Source: Anaerovirgula multivorans
GTDB lineage: Bacteria; Bacillota; Clostridia; Peptostreptococcales; Natronincolaceae
Assembly: GCF_900188145.1 (NCBI RefSeq)
Contig: NZ_FZOJ01000037.1
Span: 1 to 42,404, forward strand
Direction: 5' to 3'
Length of the DNA stretch: 42,404 nt
The notes under the pieces were generated by a model. It saw nothing but the letters and a program-made list of their open reading frames with translations, was not told where the DNA came from and did no database searches. Numbering within the stretch: position 1 is the first letter of the stretch; each line of letters starts with the position of its first letter. Made by a program: the position numbers and the translations under genes. Shown here piece by piece: positions 24,499-33,839 of the stretch.

Positions 24499-25912
24499 AT
24501 TAGATGATAAGGTATTATCTTCCTTCAAAAGGGTTGATGAAGTTGAAGTTACAAAAAAGTTGGATGAGACATTAAGGAAATTTAACGGGAAAATTGTGGT
24601 GCTGGATGACGATCCAACTGGAGTGCAAACAGTACATGATGTTTCTGTATATACTGATTGGAGTAAAGAGAGTATAGCAGAGGGTTTCGCCGAAAATAAC
24701 AGTATGTTTTTTCTATTAACAAATTCTAGAGGACTTACCAGTGAAGAATCTGAAGAACAACATATAGAAATTGCCGAAAATATTGAGAGGGTTGCAAAGG
24801 AAATGGGCAAGGATTATATTCTTATTAGCCGCAGTGACTCTATACTAAGAGGACATTACCCACTAGAAACAGCTACTCTGAAGGAAGTAATTGAAAGTAG
24901 ATCAGATAAAAGGTTTGATGGAGAAATCATCTATCCATTTTTAAAAGAAGGTGGGAGGTTTACGATTGAGAATGTCCATTATGTACATTATGATCAACGA
25001 CTGGTTCCTGCAGGAGAAACGGAATTTGCTAAAGATAAGACCTTCGGCTATAAATCCTCTCATTTAGGGGAGTGGGTGGAAGAAAAAACAAAGGGAGAAT
25101 TTAGAAAAGAAAAAATAACCTATATTTCCTTGGAGGATTTAAGAAACTTAAAGATTGATAAAATACAAGAAGACTTAATGAAGGTTGAAGGTTTCAACAA
25201 GGTGGTTGTAAATGCTATTGATTATGTAGATGTTAAAATCTTTTCCCTGATACTAATGAATGCTATCTTAGCAGGAAAAAGATTCATGATAAGAAGTGCT
25301 GCTGCCTTAACAAAAGTTTTAGGGAATGTATCCGATAGAGAATTACTGACAAAAAATGAGCTTACAAAGGACAACAAGAATGGTGGTATGGTTGTTATTG
25401 GCTCTTATACTCAAAAAACAACAGAGCAATTCAAAGAACTCAGTAAGCTACAAAATATAGCATTCATCGAATTTAATTCTGATCTGGTTATGGATGATGT
25501 TGCGCTTCATAAGGAAATAGAAAGAGTTATTGAAGCCTGCGAAGAAAAAATCAAACATGGAATCACTGTAGCGGTATATACAAAAAGAAAGCCTTTAGAA
25601 TTGAAAACCAATGACAAGGTAGAAGCACTAAAAGCATCCATTAAAATATCCGATGCCGTAACCGCTATTGTAACGGGAATAACAACAACACCTGCCTTTA
25701 TTCTAGCAAAAGGCGGGATAACCTCTAGTGAAATAGGAACAAAAGCGCTTAAGGTAAAAAAGGCAAAAGTAATGGGACAGATTAAACCAGGAATACCTGT
25801 ATGGCAAACCGATGAAGAAAGTAAGTTTTCTACAATGCCCTACATAATCTTTCCTGGGAATGTAGGTACCAACACAACATTAAGAGAAATTGTAGCCTTA
25901 TTAATGGACTAA
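24482..25912 (+). CDS. Four-carbon acid sugar kinase family protein (DUF1537)
   Basis: About 476 residues of the DUF1537 kinase family, members of which phosphorylate D-threonate, D-erythronate or related keto acids at O4. The N-terminal domain carries VVLDDDPTGVQTVHD and later SRSDSILRGHYPLE. The C-terminal nucleotide-binding domain holds AIVTGITTTPAFILAKGG and the glycine-rich IFPGNVGT end. It is somewhat longer than the usual ~420-430. The start is best placed at GTG 24482, nine bases after GGAGG; the TTG at 24467 overlaps that ribosome binding site. It overlaps the BKACE gene by 17 bp, indicating coupled translation. The product probably feeds the aldolase encoded 13 bp downstream. Confidence 0.85.
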   Translation: MYIVNELDDKVLSSFKRVDEVEVTKKLDETLRKFNGKIVVLDDDPTGVQTVHDVSVYTDWSKESIAEGFAENNSMFFLLTNSRGLTSEESEEQHIEIAENIERVAKEMGKDYILISRSDSILRGHYPLETATLKEVIESRSDKRFDGEIIYPFLKEGGRFTIENVHYVHYDQRLVPAGETEFAKDKTFGYKSSHLGEWVEEKTKGEFRKEKITYISLEDLRNLKIDKIQEDLMKVEGFNKVVVNAIDYVDVKIFSLILMNAILAGKRFMIRSAAALTKVLGNVSDRELLTKNELTKDNKNGGMVVIGSYTQKTTEQFKELSKLQNIAFIEFNSDLVMDDVALHKEIERVIEACEEKIKHGITVAVYTKRKPLELKTNDKVEALKASIKISDAVTAIVTGITTTPAFILAKGGITSSEIGTKALKVKKAKVMGQIKPGIPVWQTDEESKFSTMPYIIFPGNVGTNTTLREIVALLMD

Positions 25913-25925
25913 GAGGAGGAAGAAA

Positions 25926-26756
25926 ATGCTAGTTAATCTTAAAGAAATATTAGAAGAGGCGAGACTAAAAAAATATGCAGTGGGTGCTTTTAGCTGTTAT
26001 AATTATGAAACCATTAAGGGAGTAATGGAAGCCGCAGAGGAGCTTGGAAGACCGACTATTATTGCATTTGGTGAAAATTATTTTTCAAATATGGATTTAG
26101 AAGAAGTTGTTGCTCTTGTCACCCAAATGAATAAAAAAAGTAGTATAAAGGCAGCACTTCATTTAGATCATTGTAAGTCTATTCATCATATTCAAAAAGC
26201 CATTAAGGCGGGCTTTACCTCCGTTATGTACGATGGATCGGATCTTAGTTTTGAGGAAAATATTAATAATACAAAACAAATAGTAAAAGAAGCTCATGCC
26301 ATGAATGTGTCGGTTGAGGCTGAGTTAGGAAGTCTTGCTCTTGGAGAGCATTCCAATGAAGAAGGAGCAAAGGAGATGTATACTAACCCAAAAGAAGCTA
26401 AGAAATTTGTGGAAGAAACTGGAGTGGATGCTTTGGCTGTTTCAATTGGAACGGTTCACGGTATGTATAAGGGTGAGGCTAATATAGATATAGATGTGCT
26501 TGAAAAAATAAATACACTGGTAAATATTCCATTGGTCCTCCACGGAGGATCTGGAACACCAGAAGAAATTATAAAAAAGTGCATCAACAGAGGGATATCC
26601 AAAATTAATGTGAACACAGAAATTTCTGTCCATGTAATGGAGAAAATAAAGTATGATTTAGCAAAAGAAAAGAACTTCCATTATTCCATATTGGCAATCC
26701 AAAATAAGAATGCTGTTAAAGAAGTCGTGAAAAAATATGTTCAGATATTTTCATAG
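25926..26756 (+). CDS. Class II (zinc) aldolase, fructose-bisphosphate aldolase family
   Basis: A 276-residue TIM-barrel zinc aldolase. Asp81 is the catalytic acid in HLDHCKS; zinc ligands are His82, His178 (GTVHG) and His206 (VLHGGSG), followed by the phosphate-binding SKINVNTEI. The family cleaves phosphorylated ketoses or keto acids to dihydroxyacetone phosphate plus an aldehyde. With the kinase gene immediately upstream, it should split the phosphorylated acid-sugar intermediate. AGGAGG precedes the ATG. It is the last gene before a terminator. Confidence 0.9.
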   Translation: MLVNLKEILEEARLKKYAVGAFSCYNYETIKGVMEAAEELGRPTIIAFGENYFSNMDLEEVVALVTQMNKKSSIKAALHLDHCKSIHHIQKAIKAGFTSVMYDGSDLSFEENINNTKQIVKEAHAMNVSVEAELGSLALGEHSNEEGAKEMYTNPKEAKKFVEETGVDALAVSIGTVHGMYKGEANIDIDVLEKINTLVNIPLVLHGGSGTPEEIIKKCINRGISKINVNTEISVHVMEKIKYDLAKEKNFHYSILAIQNKNAVKEVVKKYVQIFS

Positions 26757-26793
26757 AAGGAATAGGAAGATAAACCATTATCAGCTTGTTGAA

Positions 26794-26826
26794 AAACCAT
26801 CCAATTTAATAAGATGGTTTCTATTT
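26794..26826 (+). terminator. Rho-independent terminator of the catabolic operon
   Basis: AAACCATC pairs with GATGGTTT around an 11-nt loop, then CTATTTT. It lies 37 bases after the aldolase stop codon. Confidence 0.75.
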
Positions 26827-26900
26827 TGGTGTTAACGGGGCTATTGACACTTAAACCCCACTTTCCTTTTTAAAACTATAAATAACCAACTACAGAACTT

Positions 26901-27061
26901 AAGCAGATGACTGAAATCTATGATTTCATGTCAGTCGCTTATACAAGGTGAAATTTTGATATACTAAGGGCTACATTTGCAGCCCATGGTTTTGGGCGAA
27001 ACCGTAGAACGTGTATATCAAAAGTAGATGACCCAAATCTTTGATTTGCTGTCAGTCACTT
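26901..27061. ncRNA. Tandem structured hairpins around a three-way junction
   Basis: Two ~40-nt hairpins (26901-26940 and 27022-27061) share the pattern AAGY-AGA-TGAC-..AAATC / GATTT..-T-GTCA-GTC-RCTT. They differ by compensating changes (AAGC/GCTT against AAGT/ACTT; G-C against C-G at the inner stem), so pairing is conserved. Between them TTTTGATATAC (26954-26964) pairs perfectly with GTATATCAAAA (27013-27023), enclosing a GGGCT/AGCCC hairpin and an ATGGTTT/AAACCGT hairpin: a three-way junction. After each hairpin comes a similar ACA-RGTG-AATT tail. No gene occupies the stretch. It may be an RNA or a pair of element ends; I do not recognise it. Confidence 0.5.
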
Positions 27062-27149
27062 TCACAGAGTGCAATTAAAGTTTTAAATTGGTTATCTATA
27101 GTAAAACTTAAAACTAAGGATGGTTCTTAAATTAAACTGCTTTCAGCAA

Positions 27150-27905
27150 TCAGTGGACTGCCTCCCTTTTAAGTCTCCAAAGTGCCAATGAAAAACTGCC
27201 ACAACAAAGACATATAAATACGCCTGCCATAAGCAATAAATTTTGCCAATCAATAGAAGTTTCTAAAATCAAACTCCGCAGGCAGTTTATAACATGAGCG
27301 AAAGGGTTTATCATTACTGCAATTTTCAAGCCGCCCGATATACTGTCCATCGGAAATAAAGCTGTGCTGGTAAAGAAGATGGAAAGTACAATCAGATTCA
27401 TGATGGTTTCATAAATCACTTCATTGGGCAGATACAGGCTGATAGCATAGGATAGTCCCGACATGAAAAATGCTGTAAGGAAAATAAGAGGCAACATTAG
27501 AAGCAATCCGGTAAATCCCGATGCAATGCGTACTGACAAAAATATGGACAATACAAACAGGATGACTATCTCAATGAATGATAGCAAAACCGCTTCTAGC
27601 ATTTGCCCTAGAACAATGGAGCTTCGTTTTACAGGTGCTATTAATATCCTGTAGAAACTGCCTTTGGATTTCATAATGAAATTGAGATAACCGCCACTGC
27701 TACAACAGGAAAGTGTAACGAGCACCATGATGCCGGGAAGAATAAAAGCGGTATAGTTGCCACCAGACATATCCCGCATGGACTGACCTGCGATTGCGCT
27801 ATACAAAACCAGCCAAATGAGGGGTTGTATAATGGTAAGCAAGATTGAAACAGGGTTTTGAAAGCGCCACTTCATATTGCGCCATAAAATATTCATTGTA
27901 TCCAT
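27150..27905 (-). CDS. ABC-2 type transporter permease
   Basis: A 251-residue, roughly six-helix permease of the ABC-2/DrrB kind (NPVSILLTIIQPLIWLVLY, then FILPGIMVLVTLSCCSSGG). It forms an export channel with the ATPase encoded four bases upstream. Together with the GyrI-like proteins of the same operon it probably exports a hydrophobic drug-like compound or antibiotic. The base composition here is visibly richer in G and C than in the neighbouring catabolic genes. Confidence 0.88.
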   Translation of the reverse strand: MDTMNILWRNMKWRFQNPVSILLTIIQPLIWLVLYSAIAGQSMRDMSGGNYTAFILPGIMVLVTLSCCSSGGYLNFIMKSKGSFYRILIAPVKRSSIVLGQMLEAVLLSFIEIVILFVLSIFLSVRIASGFTGLLLMLPLIFLTAFFMSGLSYAISLYLPNEVIYETIMNLIVLSIFFTSTALFPMDSISGGLKIAVMINPFAHVINCLRSLILETSIDWQNLLLMAGVFICLCCGSFSLALWRLKREAVH

Positions 27906-27909
27906 TTGG

Positions 27910-28851
27910 TTATCTCCTTTCCGTTCCGGTTACCTTCAAAAACACATCTTCAAGACTAGGTTGCACGATTTCGATAGCCTCAAAAGGAACATTCTTTTCC
28001 AGAAGCCACTTGTTAACATCTTCAAAAGTCTTTCTACCGTCCACAGCATCGGCGAAAATTGAATTTTCGCGGATGCTCATGGATGGAAGCATGTGTATTT
28101 TAGCAAGTGCCTCCGCACAATCTTTGGCCTTTTCTGTATCAGAAAAACCAATATGGAGTATGTTTTGTCGAGTATATTGTCGCAAGCTTCCTGGCATTCC
28201 CTGTGCTAATTCGTGACCTTCTTTCATAATACAAATGGTATCGCTAAGTTGGTCAGCTTCCTCAAGATAATGGGTGGTCAGAAAAATCGTTGTTTTAAAA
28301 TCATCCCGAACTTTCCGCATGATTTCCCACATGGCCTTTCGGGAACTAATATCCATGCCAACCGTTGGTTCGTCTAAAAATAATATTTGAGGATAAGAAA
28401 CCATATTCATTGCGATATCCAATCGGCGTTTTATACCACCAGAATAGGAGGCAACTGGGTGCCTCAAATACTGTGATAGCTCAAAACTGTCAATCAAGGT
28501 GTTAATCCTCTTTTTTGCCGTAGTGTTGTCCACCTTGTAGAGCCTGCTTTGGAATATCATATTTTCCATAAGTGACAGGTGTTCATCAATAGAAACACGC
28601 TGCGCAACACAAGCGATCTGTGTGCGAATCCATTCAGGATTTTTACATAAATCTTTACCCAGCATGGTTATATTCCCGGATGTAGGATTGTAAAATGTTG
28701 TAAGAATGTTGATAAGAGAAGATTTACCCGCACCATTCGGACCGAGCAGAGAGAATATCTCGCCGCAGCTTACTTTCAAACTTAACTCGTCCAAGGCTCT
28801 GACGCCATTCTTGTACTGTTTAACCAATTTATCAATTTCAATTGCCAGCAT
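27910..28851 (-). CDS. ABC transporter ATP-binding protein, DrrA-like
   Basis: A 313-residue ATPase with Walker A GPNGAGKSS, signature YSGGIKRR, Walker B ILFLDEPT, and the switch histidine in TTHYLEE. The C-terminal extension (about 230-313) is that of the daunorubicin-resistance (DrrA) type. It powers the permease encoded just downstream. It begins one base after the preceding gene's stop. Confidence 0.9.
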   Translation of the reverse strand: MLAIEIDKLVKQYKNGVRALDELSLKVSCGEIFSLLGPNGAGKSSLINILTTFYNPTSGNITMLGKDLCKNPEWIRTQIACVAQRVSIDEHLSLMENMIFQSRLYKVDNTTAKKRINTLIDSFELSQYLRHPVASYSGGIKRRLDIAMNMVSYPQILFLDEPTVGMDISSRKAMWEIMRKVRDDFKTTIFLTTHYLEEADQLSDTICIMKEGHELAQGMPGSLRQYTRQNILHIGFSDTEKAKDCAEALAKIHMLPSMSIRENSIFADAVDGRKTFEDVNKWLLEKNVPFEAIEIVQPSLEDVFLKVTGTERR

Positions 28852-28852
28852 T

Positions 28853-29311
28853 CTATTCCCCCTCTTTCACCGGGAACAGGATTTCTGTAATGTACTTATC
28901 GGGATTGCCTTTCAGAAACATTCCCGGTCCTTTGATATAGACTTCCCGAAACGGAGGTTGTAAGGTCAGGTTATTTTCTCGTGCGTAGCGGTCAATTGCT
29001 TCATATGCGTACTGCATAGTTTCATAAGAACCGACATGAGTAACGCAGACAGCCTTTATTCGTGGCATGTCTTTTACTGTAACACCATTTCTGTTTGGCA
29101 TTTCGGCGGTAGGAACACATAACTCCATTTCACCTATTTTAGTTTCCTGGTCCATAACATAATAACAGAAAAAAGGTGCACCGTTTGCTTTGCCTTGAAT
29201 GGACTTAAACACATTGGGAAATACTTTATTTGCTTCGGTGGCAACACCTTTGTATCGCATAAATGCCACCCTGATAGGCTCAATATCTCTAATTTCAATT
29301 TGATGATTCAC
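28853..29311 (-). CDS. GyrI-like small-molecule binding protein
   Basis: 152 residues of the GyrI/SbmC (SOUL-like) ligand-binding fold: IEIRDIEPIRVAFMRYKG at the start, VTHVGSYETMQYAYEAI in the middle and EVYIKGPGMF near the end. Stand-alone members bind or sometimes hydrolyse toxic amphipathic compounds. The gene overlaps the AraC gene by four bases (ATGA). The AraC protein already carries its own GyrI domain, so the operon has two, which suggests a sensor plus a sequestering or detoxifying partner. Confidence 0.85.
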   Translation of the reverse strand: MNHQIEIRDIEPIRVAFMRYKGVATEANKVFPNVFKSIQGKANGAPFFCYYVMDQETKIGEMELCVPTAEMPNRNGVTVKDMPRIKAVCVTHVGSYETMQYAYEAIDRYARENNLTLQPPFREVYIKGPGMFLKGNPDKYITEILFPVKEGE

Positions 29312-30177
29312 TTGCCTTTCACCTCTTTCTTAATTGCAATCCAAACTTCTGCATGACCGCCTTTTGATTTCTGGCCGCTGACAGGATAAATCTCTATATC
29401 TGGTAGTTCAGCATATTCATAGCCTGAAAAAGGAAGCCATTCTGTAAGAAACCGCTTGAATATGGTTTGAACGGACTCCTGAAAGTGTCCGTTACATTCA
29501 AAGATTACCCATGTTGCAGCAGGGATCTCAAACTCAACCATGCCATTAGGCACGGGATTATCCGTTGCAACAGCAACATAGTAATAAATGTCCTGCGGAT
29601 TTGTATAGGCGGTGACACCCAAAATGCCGAATGAAGCTTGGTTTGCCAGTTTGCAAATTTCAGAAAATGACGTACTTTCCAAGATATTATCCCAAAACAC
29701 GGGAACAATTTTCTGGTTTTGTTCCATATCTTCTTGTAATGCAGTCCTAACCCCAACAATTCTTATTGCTTTTTTTGTTTCAATTCTATACTTCATATTT
29801 TCGCCTCCTGTAACTACAATTGAAAAACTGATGGGTGGATAAGCGTTCAATAAGGTTCCCTGTGCGCGTGCGACAGTTGGAGAGACACCATGAACACTTT
29901 GAAATGCCCGGTTAAATGATGTAGGCGAAACATAACCGTACTTCATACCAATATCCATAACCTTTGCTTCACTTGACTGTAACTCAAATGCCGCCTGTGT
30001 CATCTTCCTGCGACGGATATAATCAGACAGCGGAATGCCTGCTACATACGAAAACATCCGCTGGAAATAATAGGTCGAGCAGCAAGCAATTTTAGCAGCT
30101 TCATCGTAGGAAATATCACCTGTCAAATTACTTTCTATATAGTCAATAGCATTGCTTAGTTGCTTCAACCACTCCAT
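29308..30177 (-). CDS. AraC-family regulator with C-terminal GyrI-like effector domain
   Basis: 289 residues: an N-terminal AraC double helix-turn-helix (about 5-105; YDEAAKIACCSTYYFQRMF, MDIGMKYGYVSPTSFNRAF) followed by a GyrI-like ligand-binding domain (about 125-287). This is the Rob/drug-sensing layout. The frame continues to 30267, but the ATG at 30177 has AGGAGGTGA at perfect spacing and begins just before the DNA-binding domain. First gene of the leftward operon; it probably activates its own efflux genes on binding the drug. Confidence 0.9.
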   Translation of the reverse strand: MEWLKQLSNAIDYIESNLTGDISYDEAAKIACCSTYYFQRMFSYVAGIPLSDYIRRRKMTQAAFELQSSEAKVMDIGMKYGYVSPTSFNRAFQSVHGVSPTVARAQGTLLNAYPPISFSIVVTGGENMKYRIETKKAIRIVGVRTALQEDMEQNQKIVPVFWDNILESTSFSEICKLANQASFGILGVTAYTNPQDIYYYVAVATDNPVPNGMVEFEIPAATWVIFECNGHFQESVQTIFKRFLTEWLPFSGYEYAELPDIEIYPVSGQKSKGGHAEVWIAIKKEVKGK

Positions 30178-30267
30178 ATTTATCACCTCCTGATTAAAGG
30201 TTATCACATTAAAAATTTTATGTCTTCTCTTTTGGTGTCCAGTTTTGTAAAGAAGGTTACAGCCCAC

Positions 30268-30449
30268 AATTTAGCCATACTAAGTGTCTATTAAACTAGG
30301 ACAAGTCCAAATTTTTGTTTTTTTATCTGCCTACTTGACAGGGGGCAGTATAGTTTTTTAATTATTTACCTTATTAATAAAGAAGGTAAATGTACACCTA
30401 AAGTTGTATATATATACATGATTATTTTTCAGGAAGGGGAGAACAGAGA
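30268..30449. promoter_or_regulatory. Divergent promoter region
   Basis: AT-rich spacer between the leftward efflux operon and the rightward two-component genes. A TTGACA at 30335 has TTAATT about 17 bp later and could serve the kinase gene. No operator is evident. Confidence 0.3.
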
Positions 30450-32471
30450 ATGACTTTAAAAAAGATATGTTTAACTATTATGATGATAGGCTCCCTGATA
30501 TATTCAATTGGCTTTACTATGGTCTACGGAGATGATGATACCATACCACTGAACAATATTCCTAAAATGATTAAGGTTGCTGTGGACATGAATATGCCGC
30601 CTTTACAGTATAAGGAATATAATCAATATAAGGGGTTCAACATTGACATCTTAGAAGGTATTGCAGAATTTCAAGGTTTTGATATTAAGTATGTGCCTAT
30701 GACCTTGGAAAAAAGCATAGTAGCTTTAGAAAAAGGAGAAGTAGATGCTATTTTAGGAGTAAGTTACTTAGCAAATCTATCAGAAAGTTTGATATTTACA
30801 GAGAATATTCTAACCTCCTCTGTAGGACTAATCACCAATAATGAGGAAATGTTAGAAAGGGAAGACTCATTAGAATTGACGGATAGACTTATTGCTTTAA
30901 AAAGAAAAACAGTAGAGTATCAGTACCTACAAAATGTAAGGAGGGTACAATACAATACCACTAGTAATCAAGAGGATGCCTTTTATCTAATGCTAGAAGG
31001 AAGAGCAGATTCCTTGATGGGAGATAAAGTTATTACTCAACATCTATTGGAAAAGCATGGGCTAGAGGAGGAATATCAATTTATTAGTAGTTACATTATT
31101 CCCATTGAATATTCGATCGCAGTATATAAGGAGAATTATAATTTATTATATGAGTTAAACTATGGTATCCGACAGTTAAAGGAACGGGGGATTTATGGAG
31201 AAATTTATGATGTTTGGTTTGCGAATGAAGAACTGGAGGCACAAAAGAGGTTAGAACAATTAATAAGGATATTTATTTTTTTTGCATTAGCCTCTAGTGT
31301 GATTTTTATCCTAAGTATGCGATGGAATAAACAGCTTAAAAGAGAAGTAGATAAGAAAACTGGCGAATTGCAAAAAATTAATGTAGAGCTTGAATATCAA
31401 ATTACAGAGACGAAAAATAAAAACGAATTAATTAATCAAATTTTGCAAAGTAGTCCAAGGGGAATGGTGAGTGTTAATAAAGAGGGGACAATCGACTCTT
31501 GCAATCCTAGGGCTATTGAAATAATAGGCCTAAATAAAAATCCTATCGGATACCATTATTGGGAGGTACCTATATTTAAAAAATTATTATGGGATAAAAT
31601 ACAGGATGTAACCGAAAAGGGGCTGCAGTTTTTAAGTGAAGAAATGGAATGGAAAGAAAAAGAAAGAAATAGCTATAGTATTCGCTATATGGTCTATCCT
31701 TTGCGTAATTATGAGCAGAGTATAACCGGGATTATGATTTCCTTTGAAGACAATACAGCTGAGAAGAAAATAAGAGCGGAGTTATTTGCTAGAGAGAAAA
31801 ATAAGGCGCTTAATGAAATTGTTGCAGGCATTGCTCATGAGATAAGAAATCCTTTAACTTCTATTAAGACTTTTGTGGAATTAATTCCTGAAAAGCTCAG
31901 TAACCCAAATTTCCAAAGAGATATCACAGGTTATGTACCAAAGGAAGTAGATAGAGTAAATCAGTTGATTGAAAACCTTATTGACTATGCAAAGCCTAGG
32001 AATCCTAATAAGGAAGTGATTGATGTCAATCAGCTAATCCAAGCCTGCTCTGGACTCTACAAGCCTACTGTTGAAAAAAAGGGTTTTGGCTTGGCATTAA
32101 AGGTGGAACAGAATTTAAAAATCGAAGCTGATAAAAGTCAAATGAAACAGGTAATCATCAACTTTATTATGAATGGCATTGAAGCAATGGAGGAAAAAAG
32201 TAGTCAAACAAATAACTTTTTGACACTCTCCATACTAGGATGGAAGGATAAAAAAAACGTATATATTGAAATTGTTGATGAAGGAATTGGGATGGAACAA
32301 GAGGAAATAAATAGTGCATTAAATCCCTTTTACACAACAAAAATTAAAGGTACTGGATTAGGTCTTACACTATCCAAGCAATCTATTGAAGAAAATGGTG
32401 GACAGCTCATGATAGAAAGTAAAAAAAATCAAGGAACAAGAATAACGATAATATTTGAAGGGAGGGAGTAA
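30450..32471 (+). CDS. Sensor histidine kinase with periplasmic-binding-protein input domain
   Basis: A 673-residue kinase. A signal peptide (1-27) is followed by a family-3 solute-binding domain (about 38-262; KVAVDMNMPPLQYKEYNQYKG, then GFNIDILEGIAEFQG), a transmembrane helix (about 270-290), a PAS domain (about 325-440), HisKA with His463 in HEIRNPLTSIK, and an HATPase domain (NGIEAMEE, DEGIGM, GTGLGLTLSKQ). It reads an amino-acid-like or small organic ligand outside the cell directly. The regulator gene starts three bases later, so the pair is one operon. The likely target is the TRAP operon at 36273. Confidence 0.92.
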   Translation: MTLKKICLTIMMIGSLIYSIGFTMVYGDDDTIPLNNIPKMIKVAVDMNMPPLQYKEYNQYKGFNIDILEGIAEFQGFDIKYVPMTLEKSIVALEKGEVDAILGVSYLANLSESLIFTENILTSSVGLITNNEEMLEREDSLELTDRLIALKRKTVEYQYLQNVRRVQYNTTSNQEDAFYLMLEGRADSLMGDKVITQHLLEKHGLEEEYQFISSYIIPIEYSIAVYKENYNLLYELNYGIRQLKERGIYGEIYDVWFANEELEAQKRLEQLIRIFIFFALASSVIFILSMRWNKQLKREVDKKTGELQKINVELEYQITETKNKNELINQILQSSPRGMVSVNKEGTIDSCNPRAIEIIGLNKNPIGYHYWEVPIFKKLLWDKIQDVTEKGLQFLSEEMEWKEKERNSYSIRYMVYPLRNYEQSITGIMISFEDNTAEKKIRAELFAREKNKALNEIVAGIAHEIRNPLTSIKTFVELIPEKLSNPNFQRDITGYVPKEVDRVNQLIENLIDYAKPRNPNKEVIDVNQLIQACSGLYKPTVEKKGFGLALKVEQNLKIEADKSQMKQVIINFIMNGIEAMEEKSSQTNNFLTLSILGWKDKKNVYIEIVDEGIGMEQEEINSALNPFYTTKIKGTGLGLTLSKQSIEENGGQLMIESKKNQGTRITIIFEGRE

Positions 32472-32474
32472 ATA

Positions 32475-33830
32475 ATGGAAAAAATCCTAATTATCGATGA
32501 TGAAGCTGCCATATGCTCATCTTTAACCTTTGCCCTGGAAGACAAGTATATAGTAAAAAGCACTACAGATCCTTTACAGGGGGTGATGTGGGCAAAGGAA
32601 GAAAAGTTTCATCTTTGTCTTTTGGATTTAAAAATAGGAAATATTAGTGGAATAGAAATTTTAATGGAGTTAAAAAACATACAAAAAGACCTGTTAGTTA
32701 TTATTATGACAGCCTATGGTACAATTTCCTCCTCTGTTGAGGCCATTAAAAAGGGAGCTTATACCTATTTAACCAAACCTTTAAACAAGGAAGGAATATA
32801 TTCTATTATAGAGCAGGCTTTAAAATACCAAAAACTCAATCGACAAGTTGAATATTTAAGTCAAGAATTAGAAAGAAAATATACCTATAAAGGAATGGTT
32901 GGGAAAAGCCCATTAATGAAAAATGTCTTTAACCTAATAGAGAAGGTGAAAGATGTAGATACGAATGTTGTAATTACAGGGGAAAGTGGTGCTGGAAAAG
33001 AATTGGTGGCAAGAGCTATCCATTTTTCTGGTAAACGAAAAATGGAACCCTTCGTTGCAGTGAATTGTGCTGCTATCCCAGAAAACCTTTTGGAAAGTGA
33101 ATTGTTTGGCTATAAAAAAGGAGCCTTTACAGGAGCCACTGCAGATCAGATCGGTAAGTTTGAATATGGGAATAATGGTACAATATTTTTAGATGAAGTG
33201 GCAGATATGCCATTGCCGCTACAGGCAAAGCTTTTGAGAGTATTACAATTGAAACAGGTTACCCCTTTAGGCTCTAACCTTCCTGTTGAGTTAAATATTC
33301 GTGTTATTGCTGCTACTAATAAAGATTTGAAAAAGTTGGTGGATGGAGGAAGCTTCCGACAGGATCTCTATTTTAGGTTGAATGTAGTAGAAATCTATAC
33401 ACCACCCTTAAGGGAAAGACCACAGGATTTACCTTTATTATTCCAATACTTCATTCAAAATTATAGCCAAGAGCTTAATAAAGATATTAAAGGTCTTTCG
33501 GAAGAGGCACAAAATAGTCTTTTACAGTACCATTATCCTGGTAATGTAAGAGAACTGGCAAATATTATAGAATATGCTATGTTGATGACAGAAGGACCCT
33601 GTATTCAATTAGAAAATTTACCATTGGAGCTTCAAAAAAAATCTAAGACGGTCTTTACTTATCATCAAAATCCTATTGATTCCCTAGTGGGATTAACTAT
33701 AGAAGAGGTAGAAAAATTACTGATAGAAGCTACTTTAAAGAAGAATGAAGGACAAAGAAAAAAGACAGCCCAAATTCTAGGGGTTAGTGAAAGAGGATTA
33801 AGAAATAAAATTGCAAAGCATAAGCTATAG
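32475..33830 (+). CDS. NtrC-family sigma-54-dependent response regulator
   Basis: 451 residues: receiver domain (1-118, phosphoacceptor Asp51 in LLDLKIG), AAA+ activator domain (about 143-378) with Walker A GESGAGKE and the sigma-54 contact loop GAFTGA at 216-221, and a C-terminal Fis-type helix-turn-helix (about 408-450, KKTAQILGVSERGLRNKI). It is phosphorylated by the upstream kinase and remodels sigma-54 polymerase. A sigma-54 promoter at 36198 lies in front of the TRAP operon. Its own stop codon is immediately followed by the 10-bp target duplication of an inserted element. Confidence 0.93.
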   Translation: MEKILIIDDEAAICSSLTFALEDKYIVKSTTDPLQGVMWAKEEKFHLCLLDLKIGNISGIEILMELKNIQKDLLVIIMTAYGTISSSVEAIKKGAYTYLTKPLNKEGIYSIIEQALKYQKLNRQVEYLSQELERKYTYKGMVGKSPLMKNVFNLIEKVKDVDTNVVITGESGAGKELVARAIHFSGKRKMEPFVAVNCAAIPENLLESELFGYKKGAFTGATADQIGKFEYGNNGTIFLDEVADMPLPLQAKLLRVLQLKQVTPLGSNLPVELNIRVIAATNKDLKKLVDGGSFRQDLYFRLNVVEIYTPPLRERPQDLPLLFQYFIQNYSQELNKDIKGLSEEAQNSLLQYHYPGNVRELANIIEYAMLMTEGPCIQLENLPLELQKKSKTVFTYHQNPIDSLVGLTIEEVEKLLIEATLKKNEGQRKKTAQILGVSERGLRNKIAKHKL

Positions 33831-33839
33831 ATATGTGCT
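33830..33839. repeat. Target-site duplication, left copy
   Basis: GATATGTGCT, beginning with the last base of the regulator's TAG stop codon. It is repeated exactly at 35924-35933 on the other side of the element. Confidence 0.85.
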
